From Lysobacter auxotrophicus (lineage in GTDB: Bacteria > Pseudomonadota > Gammaproteobacteria > Xanthomonadales > Xanthomonadaceae): a stretch of DNA of 64,000 bases. The DNA lies in the NCBI RefSeq assembly GCF_027924565.1, contig NZ_AP027041.1, forward strand, positions 1,426,001 through 1,490,000, given 5' to 3'. Within the stretch, counting starts at the first letter, position 1, and each line of letters starts with the position of its first letter. Under the pieces are notes generated by a model. It saw only the letters and a list, made by a program, of their open reading frames with translations, ran no database searches and was not told the DNA's origin. The position numbers were made by a program, and so were the translations under genes. Shown piece after piece: positions 52,717-61,979 of the stretch.

Positions 52717-54411
52717 ATGCGTGTCACGGCCGCCACCGTCCAGAAATGTCTGCTCGGCCTCGCGCTGCTCGGCGCGGTGGCGTGGAATCTTGCGCACGCG
52801 AGTGAAATCAAAGGCTTGGAGCTGCGCGACGGCGCCACCGGCACCCGCGCCGAGATCGCCCTCGATCGCGCCGCCGACTTCAAGGTCATCAGCCTCAAGG
52901 GGCCGGACCGTCTGGTCATCGACCTGCCGTCCTCGGCGCTGGCGCGCGGTTTCCGCCTGCCGGCCGCCAGCGGCGTGGTGAAGGCCGTCCGCACCGGCGA
53001 ACCCACGCCGGGCACGGCACGCATCGTGTTCGACTTGGCCCAACCCGTCGCCGTGCTGAAGCCGCGTATCGAACAGGCCGGCGACGGCCCGCGCCTGGTG
53101 CTCGAATGGCCGGGCGACGGCGCGATGTCCGCAACGGCCGCGTCGACGGTGGCGACCAGCGCGCCCGTTGCGCCGACCGCGACCCCGTCCTCCACCGCCG
53201 CGGCCGAAGCCGCGCCGGCGAACCCGCAGATGGCGCAGAAGTTCGACCCGGCGGCGTCGTCCGCCGCGACGACGCGCCTGATTTCCGAGATCGTCGCGCG
53301 CAACGACAACACGCCGACGGCAACCGCATCGACGCACGCGACGCCCGCAACGGCGCCGGTGACGCCGGCGACGGTCCCGCCGTCCGCCATGCCCACCGTC
53401 ACGCCGACACCGACCGCGGCGCAGATCGCGGCGTCGGGCCCGTCGGCGGCGTCGCAGAACACGCTCGCGCCGCCGGCAGCGGGCGCGGTCAAGGCGCCGG
53501 TCGCCACGACGATCGCGACGGGTGTTCCGACCCGGATCGCGACCGGCGTGCCGACGCCGATGCCGGGCTCGCCCGTTACGGCGACGTCGGAAACGCCCGC
53601 CGCGCAGGCGCCGGTCAAGACGATGAAGGACGTGATGCGCGGTCGCGGCATGCGTCCCTTGGTCATCGCCATCGACGCCGGCCACGGCGGCCAGGACCCG
53701 GGCGCGATCGGCCCGTCCGGCAAGCGCGAGAAGGACGCGACGCTCGCGATCGCCCGCGAACTCGCGCGCCAGGTCAACGCCACGCCGGGTCTGAAGGCCT
53801 ATCTCACCCGCGACACCGACGTGTTCATCCCGCTGCCGCGTCGCGCGCAGCTGGCGCGCGCGGCCAAGGCCGACATGTTCATCTCCATCCACGCCGATGC
53901 CGCCGAGAACCGCGCGGCGCGGGGTTCGTCGGTGTACGTGCTCTCGCTGAAGGGCGCGTCCTCGCAGCGCGCCCGCTGGCTGGCCGACAAGGAAAACGCC
54001 TCCGACCTGATCGGCGGCGTGCGCCTGGAGCAGGCCAACAACACGCTGGCCTCGGTGCTGCTGGACCTCACCCAGAGCGGCCACATGCGCGCGTCCGAAG
54101 ACGCCGCCGGCCACGTGCTGGACGGCCTCAAGCGCGTCGGCGCCAACCACAAGCCGAACATCGAACGCGCGAACTTCGCCGTGCTGCGCACCTCCGACAT
54201 GCCGGCGATGCTGGTCGAAACGGCCTTCATCTCCAATCCGGACGAGGAAAAGCGCCTCAACGATCCGGCGCACCAGACCAAGCTGGCGCGTGCGGTGCTG
54301 GATGGCGTCAACACCTACTTCACCCGCCAGCCGCCGCCGGGCACGCTCTACGCCGCCCGCGCGGACGCCCAGATCGCCACCACCGGCGAATCGAGCGGCG
54401 GCAGCCTCTGA
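52717..54411 (+). CDS. amiC: N-acetylmuramoyl-L-alanine amidase, AMIN + Amidase_3
   Basis: A 564-residue periplasmic amidase. A signal peptide (about 1-28) is followed by an AMIN domain (about 30-130, IKGLELRDGATGTRAEIALD), then about 170 residues of Ala/Thr/Pro-rich low-complexity linker and the zinc amidase domain: IDAGHGGQDPGA (His323), SIHADAAE and MLVETAFISNPDEE (catalytic Glu). It cleaves peptide stems from glycan strands during cell separation. No LysM domain is present. mutL follows. The symbol amiC follows E. coli; amiB or amiA would describe it equally. Confidence 0.9.
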   Translation: MRVTAATVQKCLLGLALLGAVAWNLAHASEIKGLELRDGATGTRAEIALDRAADFKVISLKGPDRLVIDLPSSALARGFRLPAASGVVKAVRTGEPTPGTARIVFDLAQPVAVLKPRIEQAGDGPRLVLEWPGDGAMSATAASTVATSAPVAPTATPSSTAAAEAAPANPQMAQKFDPAASSAATTRLISEIVARNDNTPTATASTHATPATAPVTPATVPPSAMPTVTPTPTAAQIAASGPSAASQNTLAPPAAGAVKAPVATTIATGVPTRIATGVPTPMPGSPVTATSETPAAQAPVKTMKDVMRGRGMRPLVIAIDAGHGGQDPGAIGPSGKREKDATLAIARELARQVNATPGLKAYLTRDTDVFIPLPRRAQLARAAKADMFISIHADAAENRAARGSSVYVLSLKGASSQRARWLADKENASDLIGGVRLEQANNTLASVLLDLTQSGHMRASEDAAGHVLDGLKRVGANHKPNIERANFAVLRTSDMPAMLVETAFISNPDEEKRLNDPAHQTKLARAVLDGVNTYFTRQPPPGTLYAARADAQIATTGESSGGSL

Positions 54412-54437
54412 TCGCGCCGCGCGACCGCCACCTGAAG

Positions 54438-54462
54438 ACGCCCGGGATTCCCGGGCGTTTTC
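54438..54462 (+). terminator. Rho-independent terminator of amiC
   Basis: ACGCCCGGG-ATT-CCCGGGCGT followed by TTTCG, 26 bases after the amiC stop. mutL probably has its own promoter beyond it. Confidence 0.8.
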
Positions 54463-54476
54463 GTTTGCGCGAGCGG

Positions 54477-54504
54477 CCTGACGGCCCGCTTCGTCGGCTA
54501 TGAT
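54477..54504 (+). promoter_or_regulatory. Candidate sigma-70 promoter of mutL
   Basis: CCTGAC (54477-54482), a 16-base spacer and TATGAT (54499-54504) lie downstream of the amiC terminator and about 40 bases before the mutL start. Confidence 0.45.
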
Positions 54505-54546
54505 GAACGCGATTCCCTCGACGATGCCGGGCCGCATCGCCAAGCC

Positions 54547-56381
<1,835 letters not shown>

Positions 56382-56382
<1 letters not shown>

Positions 56383-57326
56383 TGGCTTCTGTCGCGAAGG
56401 GCGCAATGATCTTCATGATGCTGGGTGCGATCACTGCCTGCGGGCCCAAGCCGGACGACGCCACTACGGCCGAGCAGTCGAAGGCGGCGCGCGTGGCGTT
56501 CCAGCAGGAGCTCGACGTGACGCGCCAGCTGCGCATCACCGAACTCACCAAGCCCGACGGCTGGACCAGCCTGGTCGGGTTGCACTGGATCGACCCGGGC
56601 TCGCATTACATCGGCTCGTCCGCGGGTAACGGCATCAAGCTCGCGGTCGGCCCGGCGCACCTGGGCATGGTCGACCTCAGCCAGAACCGTGTGCGTTTCG
56701 TTCCCGAGAAGGGCGCGGCGATCACGCTCGACGGCCAGCCGTTCACCAGCGAAGCCATCCTGCGCGCCGACGACGCACCGACCGGCCCGAGCGTCATCGC
56801 CTTCGATGAAGGCAAGGGCCAGGCAACGGTGATCAAGCGCGGCGACCGCTACCTGCTGCGCGTGAAGCACGCCGACGCGCCGACGCGCACGGGCTTCCGC
56901 GGCATCGAGTACTGGCCCACCACCGCCGACTGGCGCGTGGAGGGCCGCTTCGTGCCGCATCCGGCGGGCAAGACGCTGGAGATCGCGAACATCATCGGCA
57001 CCACCGATGCGGTGCCGAACCCGGGCGCGATCGAGTTCGAACGCGACGGCAAGACCTTCCGCATCGAAGCGCTGGACGAAGGCGCCGAGACGCTGTTCCT
57101 GGTGTTCGCCGATCGCACCAGCGGCCATGGCAGCTATCCGGCGGGGCGCTTCCTCGATGTCGCCAAGCCGGGCGTCGGCGGCACCGTCGTGCTCGATTTC
57201 AACCAGTCGCGCAACCCGCCGTGCGCGTTCACGCCGTTCGCGACCTGCCCGCTGCCGCCGCCGGAAAACCGGCTGGACGTGGCGATCCAGGCCGGCGAAA
57301 AGACCTACGCCCACTCCGCCAACTGA
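56382..57326 (+). CDS. DUF1684 lipoprotein
   Basis: The ATG shares bases with the mutL stop (TAATG). The 314-residue protein has a short lipoprotein signal ending in AITAC (Cys20). The mature part contains the DUF1684 blocks: LTKPDGWTSLVGLHWIDPGSHYIGSS, GFRGIEYWPT and the late RYPAG/GRFLDV, NQSRNPPCAFTPFATCPLPPPENRL. DUF1684 proteins occur widely in bacteria without an established activity. It may be translated with mutL, but there is no functional link known. Confidence 0.9.
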
Positions 57327-57343
57327 TCCGGATCCCGTTCCCG

Positions 57344-58381
57344 ATGCGTCGCCGCCTCAAGCTGTTGTGCCTTTCGCTCGCCGCCGCCGTCGGCCTGATG
57401 TCGGTGGCGCTCGCCGTCGAGCAGGCGCGCTCGCCGGCCCAACCGGCGACGCCGGCCCAGCCCGCGAGCGCCGCGCCGGTGACAAGCAAGCCGCCGCCGG
57501 TGCCGCTGCTGTGGAAGGTGTCCGATCGCGACAACGCGGTGTACCTGCTCGGGTCGTTCCACCTGCTCAAGGCGGACGACTACCCGGTGTCCGGCGACAT
57601 CGACCAGGCCTTCGCCAGCGCCGACCGCATCGTCTTCGAAGTGCCGCCGGAACAGATGCTCGATCCGGCGATGGCGCAGAAATTCCTCGCCGCGGCGGGC
57701 TACGCCGACGGCCGCACGCTGAGCCAGGTGCTGCCGGCGACGTTGCGCGAGAAGTTCAACCGCATCCTCGCGCAGCGCGGCGCGTCGATCGCGCAGTTCG
57801 ACGCCTACGAGCCGTGGTTCGTGAACCTGTCGCTGATGCTCGGCGTCTCGCAGCAGATGGGCTTTCGTCCCGACCGTGGCCTCGACCAGGTACTGATGCA
57901 GCAGGCGATCGCCAGCAGGAAGGCGACCGGCGGGCTGGAGTCGATCGACCTGCAGCTGGGCGTGCTCGATTCCACGCCGATGGACGAGCAGGTGAAATCG
58001 CTCAGGGAGTTCCTCGACAAGCCGACGGAAATGCCGGGCATGTTGAGCGAACTGCACAACGCTTGGCGCGATGGCGACGTCGCGAAGCTGGACACCCTCA
58101 CGCGCGAGGAGATGCGCGACAAGACGCCGCAGACGTATCGCATCGTCAACGTCGAACGCAATGACGCGTGGGTGCCGCAGATCCAGCAGATGCTCGACGG
58201 CCAGAAGAAGGGCGACACGATGGTCGTCGTCGGCGCGCTGCACCTGCTCGGCGAGGACGGCGTGGTCGAGAAGCTGCGCGCGAAAGGCTACACGGTCGAA
58301 CGCGTGTGCTCGGCGTGCGCGCCGGAGACGGCGCCTGCCTCATCGGCTGGCGAAGCGTTGCAGGCCGTTCCGGCGAAGTAG
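57344..58381 (+). CDS. TraB/GumN-family protein
   Basis: A 345-residue secreted protein. A signal peptide (MRRRLKLLCLSLAAAVGLMSVALA) is followed by a Pro/Ala-rich stretch and the TraB/GumN domain: LLWKVSDRDNAVYLLGSFHLLK (about 52-73, with the GSFH motif), VFEVPPEQM, ATGGLESIDLQLGVLD and VVVGALHLLGEDGVVEKLRAKGY (late GALHL, with its His). GumN and TraB-type proteins are proposed metalloproteases. In Xanthomonas gumN ends the xanthan cluster, but this copy is beside mutL, far from the polysaccharide genes. No substrate is known. Confidence 0.9.
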   Translation: MRRRLKLLCLSLAAAVGLMSVALAVEQARSPAQPATPAQPASAAPVTSKPPPVPLLWKVSDRDNAVYLLGSFHLLKADDYPVSGDIDQAFASADRIVFEVPPEQMLDPAMAQKFLAAAGYADGRTLSQVLPATLREKFNRILAQRGASIAQFDAYEPWFVNLSLMLGVSQQMGFRPDRGLDQVLMQQAIASRKATGGLESIDLQLGVLDSTPMDEQVKSLREFLDKPTEMPGMLSELHNAWRDGDVAKLDTLTREEMRDKTPQTYRIVNVERNDAWVPQIQQMLDGQKKGDTMVVVGALHLLGEDGVVEKLRAKGYTVERVCSACAPETAPASSAGEALQAVPAK

Positions 58382-58597
58382 GCGTGGTTCCGACGTAGGT
58401 CCGAACGTGTAACGCAGACCTTCCCGTCGTCATCCCCATCGGCCGGCATCTCGCGAAGGCGGGGAGCCTTGGGGCGGCGACAACCCGCTCATCGAAGCGT
58501 TGTCGCGCACGATCGCGTATCGCATTCGTCGATGCGTGGGTCGTTGGCAGGTGGGATGCCGTCTTCGCCGGAATGACGGCCTTTCGGGACGTTCCGC

Positions 58598-58999
58598 CTA
58601 CGCCGCCACCAGCACGATGCAATCCACCGGGCACGCCGGGACGCACAGCTCGCAGCCGGTGCACAGCGGATCGATGACGGTGTGCATGTGTTTGTTGCCG
58701 CCGACGATCGCGTCCACGGGGCACGCCTGGATGCACTTGGTGCAGCCGATGCAGTCGGCCTCGACGATCAACGCGACCTGCGGCGGCTTGTGTTCGCCGC
58801 GCGTTCGATCGAACGGTTTCGCCGGAACGTCCAGCAGGCGCGCGAGCGCGCGCGCGCCTTCGTCGCCGCCGGGCGGGCAGTGGTCTACGTCGGCTTCACC
58901 GCGCGCCATCGCCTCCGCATACGGACGGCAACCGGCGTAACCGCACTGCCCGCACTGGGTTTGCGGGAGCAGGCGATCGAGGCGTTCGGTCAGATCCAT
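58598..58999 (-). CDS. RnfB-like ferredoxin
   Basis: A 133-residue protein with an Fe-S domain ([18 protein letters not shown]...HCPPGG, about 13-45, the RnfB-type four-Cys motif), then two [4Fe-4S] repeats: [16 protein letters not shown] (about 84-99) and [16 protein letters not shown] (about 112-127). The N-terminal membrane anchor of full RnfB is missing and no other rnf gene is here. Solitary proteins of this kind are usual near metG in xanthomonads. The electron partner is unknown. Confidence 0.88.
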   Translation of the reverse strand: MDLTERLDRLLPQTQCGQCGYAGCRPYAEAMARGEADVDHCPPGGDEGARALARLLDVPAKPFDRTRGEHKPPQVALIVEADCIGCTKCIQACPVDAIVGGNKHMHTVIDPLCTGCELCVPACPVDCIVLVAA

Positions 59000-59086
59000 C
59001 GGCGGGAAACGAGGGGAGAGGAACCGTGAACGAGCGGGAGCGCCGGCGTTACGCTTCCTCGCGCCTGATCACCCGTTCCTGGTCGT

Positions 59087-61174
59087 TCAGCGCACCGGCG
59101 CGCCCGGCTGCACGCCGGCGTCGGCGTCGAGCAGGTGCAGCGAGCCGCCGTCGAAACCGGCCGACAGGATCATTCCCTCGCTGATGCCGAAACGCATCTT
59201 GCGCGGGGCGAGGTTGGCGATGAACACGACGCTGCGGCCGACGAGTTTTTCCGGCTCGCCGTAGGAACCGCGGATGCCGGAAAAGATCTGGCGCGTGCCC
59301 AGGTCGCCCGCGTCGAGCTCGAAGCGCAGCAGTTTGTCGGAGCCTTCGACGAACTCGCATGCGACCACCTTGCCGACACGCAGGTCGAGCTTGGCGAAGT
59401 CGTCGATGCCGATCGTCGGCGCGGCGGCGGTCGCGGCAGGCGCGGTTGCAGCAGGCGCGGGCGCAGCAGCGGCCTTCGGTTCGGCCTTGGCGGCGGTGTC
59501 GGGCTGGGCGTCGGCCTTCGGGGCCAGCGAATCCTTGGAGGCGTCGATCATGGTCTGGATCTGCTTCGGGTCGATACGGGTGAAAAGCGGGGTGTAGGCG
59601 TTGATGCGATGCGCGACCAGCGGCGCGGACACGTCGCCCCAGTGGGCGACCGGCGCGGCGAGGAACGCCTCGGCCTGCGCGGTCACGCGCGGCAGCACCG
59701 GCTTGAGCGCCGTGTTGAGCACGCGGAACAGGTTCAGTCCCTGGGTGCACACGGCCTGCAGCTGCGCTTCCATGCCGTCCTGCTTGGCCAGCACCCACGG
59801 CTTGTGTTCGTCGATGTACTTGTTGGCTTCATCGGCCAGCGCCATGGTCAGGCGCAATGCGGTGGCGGCCTCGTTGCGTTCATAGGCCTGGGCGATCGGC
59901 GCGAGCTGTTCGACGAAGCGCGCGTACTGCGCGGCGTCGGGCAGCGCATCGGCAAGGCGGCCGTCGAAGCGCTTTTCGATGAAGCCGGCGCAGCGGCTGG
60001 CGAGGTTCACGAACTTGCCGACCAGGTCGGCATTCACGCGCGCGACGAAGTCGGTGAGGTTGAGGTCGAGGTCGTCGACGCCGCCGGTGGTCTTGGTCGC
60101 GTAGTAGTAACGCAGCGCCTCGGGCTCCAGGCCGACATCGAGGTACGTGCGCGCCATGACGAACGTGCCGCGCGACTTGGACATCTTGGCGCCATCGACG
60201 GTCAGGTAACCGTTGACGTGCAGGCGCGTGGGCGCGCGGAAACCGGCGCCGTGCAGCATCGCGGGCCAGAACAGGCCGTGGAAGTTGACGATGTCCTTGC
60301 CGATGAAATGGTGGAGTTCGGCGGTGCTGTCGCGTCGCAGGTAGGACCAGAAGTCCAGGCCTTCGCGCTCGCACAGCGCCTGGAAGCTCGACAGGTAGCC
60401 GATCGGCGCGTCGATCCACACGTACAGGTACTTGCCCGGATGCCCCGGGATCTGGAAGCCGAAATACGGCGCATCGCGCGAGATGTCCCACGCGCGCAGG
60501 CCGCCTTCGGCATCCAGCCATTCCTGCAGCTTCGCCTTCACGCCGGGCAGCGCGACGTCGCCGGCGAGCCATTCGCGCAGGAAGCCCTCGAACTGGCCCA
60601 CTTCGAAGAAGAAATGTTCCGACTCGCGCAGTTCCGGCGTGGCGCCGCTGACCACCGAACGCGGTTCCTTCAGCTCCGTCGGCGAATACGTCGCGCCGCA
60701 GTTCTCGCAGTTGTCGCCGTACTGGTCGGGCGTGCCGCAGTTGGGGCAGATGCCCTTCACGTAGCGGTCGGGCAGGAACATGCCCTTCACCGGGTCGTAC
60801 AGCTGCTCCACCGAGCGGCGGCCGATGTGGCCGTTGTTGTCGAGCTTGGCGTAGATCGCCTCGGTCAGGACGCGGTTACGCTCGGAGTTGGTCGAATCGT
60901 AATGGTCGAAGGCGACGCCGAAGTCGGCGAAATCGCGTTCGTGGTCGCGCTGGATGCCGGCGATGAAGGCTTCCGGCGTCTGCCCGGCCTTTTCTGCCGC
61001 GAGCATGATCGGGGTGCCGTGGGTGTCGTCGGCGCACACGTACCAGGCCTTGTGGCCCGACATGCGCTGGGCGCGGCACCAGATGTCGGCCTGGGTGTAG
61101 CCGACCAGATGGCCCAGGTGCAGTTGCCCGTTGGCGTAGGGCAGGGCGCAGGAAACGACGAACTCGCGGGACAT
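59087..61174 (-). CDS. metG: Methionyl-tRNA synthetase
   Basis: A 695-residue class I synthetase. LPYANGQLHLGHLVGY carries HLGH (19-22), CPNCGTPDQYGDNCENCG is the zinc knuckle (about 145-162), KMSKSRG (about 330) is the second ATP motif, and the C-terminal domain (about 590-695, IGIDDFAKLDLRVGKVVACE) is the tRNA-binding/dimerisation Trbp111-like module. An Ala/Pro/Lys linker (about 550-585) joins it. It charges tRNA-Met. A single GTAG-type repeat lies upstream. Confidence 0.96.
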   Translation of the reverse strand: MSREFVVSCALPYANGQLHLGHLVGYTQADIWCRAQRMSGHKAWYVCADDTHGTPIMLAAEKAGQTPEAFIAGIQRDHERDFADFGVAFDHYDSTNSERNRVLTEAIYAKLDNNGHIGRRSVEQLYDPVKGMFLPDRYVKGICPNCGTPDQYGDNCENCGATYSPTELKEPRSVVSGATPELRESEHFFFEVGQFEGFLREWLAGDVALPGVKAKLQEWLDAEGGLRAWDISRDAPYFGFQIPGHPGKYLYVWIDAPIGYLSSFQALCEREGLDFWSYLRRDSTAELHHFIGKDIVNFHGLFWPAMLHGAGFRAPTRLHVNGYLTVDGAKMSKSRGTFVMARTYLDVGLEPEALRYYYATKTTGGVDDLDLNLTDFVARVNADLVGKFVNLASRCAGFIEKRFDGRLADALPDAAQYARFVEQLAPIAQAYERNEAATALRLTMALADEANKYIDEHKPWVLAKQDGMEAQLQAVCTQGLNLFRVLNTALKPVLPRVTAQAEAFLAAPVAHWGDVSAPLVAHRINAYTPLFTRIDPKQIQTMIDASKDSLAPKADAQPDTAAKAEPKAAAAPAPAATAPAATAAAPTIGIDDFAKLDLRVGKVVACEFVEGSDKLLRFELDAGDLGTRQIFSGIRGSYGEPEKLVGRSVVFIANLAPRKMRFGISEGMILSAGFDGGSLHLLDADAGVQPGAPVR

Positions 61175-61257
61175 GGCGAACCGGAATGCAAAGTGAGCCG
61201 GGGATTATCGCATGCGTGCCGCGCGTCCCCGACCGCCTCCCGGGCGGCGTGGCCGTC

Positions 61258-61287
61258 GTAGCCCGGGGAAGCGAAGCGCACCCGGGG
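61258..61287 (+). repeat. GTAG-headed REP-like palindrome, single copy
   Basis: GTAGCCCGGGGAAGCGAAGC followed by GCACCCGGGG: the same element as at 17403 with one base changed (T to G). It lies in the 5' flank of metG, close behind the DUF2147 gene. A degenerate arm (CGCTCGGCTTCGCCGGGCC) is near 61317-61336. Confidence 0.8.
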
Positions 61288-61344
61288 ACGCGTGACGTCT
61301 TGCGCCCCCGATACGGCGCTCGGCTTCGCCGGGCCACAAAAGCA

Positions 61345-61369
61345 GAACGCCCCGGAAGCCGGGGCGTTC
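61345..61369 (-). terminator. Terminator-like hairpin after the DUF2147 gene
   Basis: GAACGCCCCGG-AAG-CCGGGGCGTTC is a perfect 11-bp stem just beyond the DUF2147 stop on its downstream side, followed on the minus strand by TGCTTTTG. Confidence 0.65.
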
Positions 61370-61394
61370 GTCAGGCAGTGGGCGCAGCGAACCG

Positions 61395-61844
61395 TCAGCG
61401 ACGGTTCCAGGTCTGCGTCCGGCCCAGCAGCGAAAAGCCCATGAAGCCGCGGACTTCCAGCTTGCGGCCGCTTTCCACCGGGGTGACCTTCACCGAATAG
61501 ACCTTGCCGCTGGCCGGATCCAGGATCTGGCCGCCTTCCCACGTCTCGCCCTTCTGCTTGATGCCCCACAGGATCACCATGCCCTTGACCGGCTTGCCCT
61601 TGCGGTCGCCGGAGCACTTGTCGCAGACCGGGTTCGGACCGCGGTCGGACTGCAGGATCTCGGTCACGCGGCCGGCGAGGCTGCCGTCCTTGGCTTCGTA
61701 GATCTCCACCACGGACTTGGGCTTCTGCGTCTTGTCGTCGATGGTCGTCCAGTGGCCGACCGGCGAGGCCTGCGTGGACGCGTTCTGGGCGACGGCGCCC
61801 AGCGGCAGGGCCAGCAACAGAAGAGCGAGCAACTTGGTGCGCAT
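61395..61844 (-). CDS. DUF2147-family secreted protein
   Basis: The ATG at 61844 has AGGGG just upstream and gives 149 residues. A signal peptide (MRTKLLALLLLALPLGAVAQ) precedes the DUF2147 domain: GHWTTIDDKTQKPKSVVEIYE, LAGRVTEILQSDRG, NPVCDKCSGDRKGKPVKGM and LDPASGKVYSVKVT (split at about 29-125). Such lipocalin-like periplasmic proteins have no settled activity. The gene stands alone between two terminators. Confidence 0.9.
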   Translation of the reverse strand: MRTKLLALLLLALPLGAVAQNASTQASPVGHWTTIDDKTQKPKSVVEIYEAKDGSLAGRVTEILQSDRGPNPVCDKCSGDRKGKPVKGMVILWGIKQKGETWEGGQILDPASGKVYSVKVTPVESGRKLEVRGFMGFSLLGRTQTWNRR

Positions 61845-61927
61845 GTTCCCCTCCCAGGGATCGAATTCCGACCAGTTATACCGCATCCGTTGCCGTACGG
61901 AAGCCCGCCCGGCGCGACGTCATCCGC

Positions 61928-61956
61928 AAAAAAAGACCCCGCCTTCCGGCGGGGTC
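61928..61956 (-). terminator. Rho-independent terminator of the TonB-dependent receptor
   Basis: On the minus strand GACCCCGCC-GGAA-GGCGGGGTC is followed by TTTTTTT, 24 bases after the receptor stop. Confidence 0.92.
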
Positions 61957-61979
61957 TGTCGGTGCTCGCGGCGGGCCGC

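Noticed and set aside
57344-58381. The GumN/TraB gene as part of a xanthan-type gum cluster
   Set aside because: It lies beside mutL and a DUF1684 gene, more than 20 kb from the polysaccharide genes, and no gumB-M set is present.
58382-58597. Possible mobile or repeat remnant between CCGTCGTCATCCC (about 58424) and GGAATGACGGCC (about 58570)
   Set aside because: The ends are only loosely inverted and the interior shows no gene or second copy in this window; too weak to annotate.
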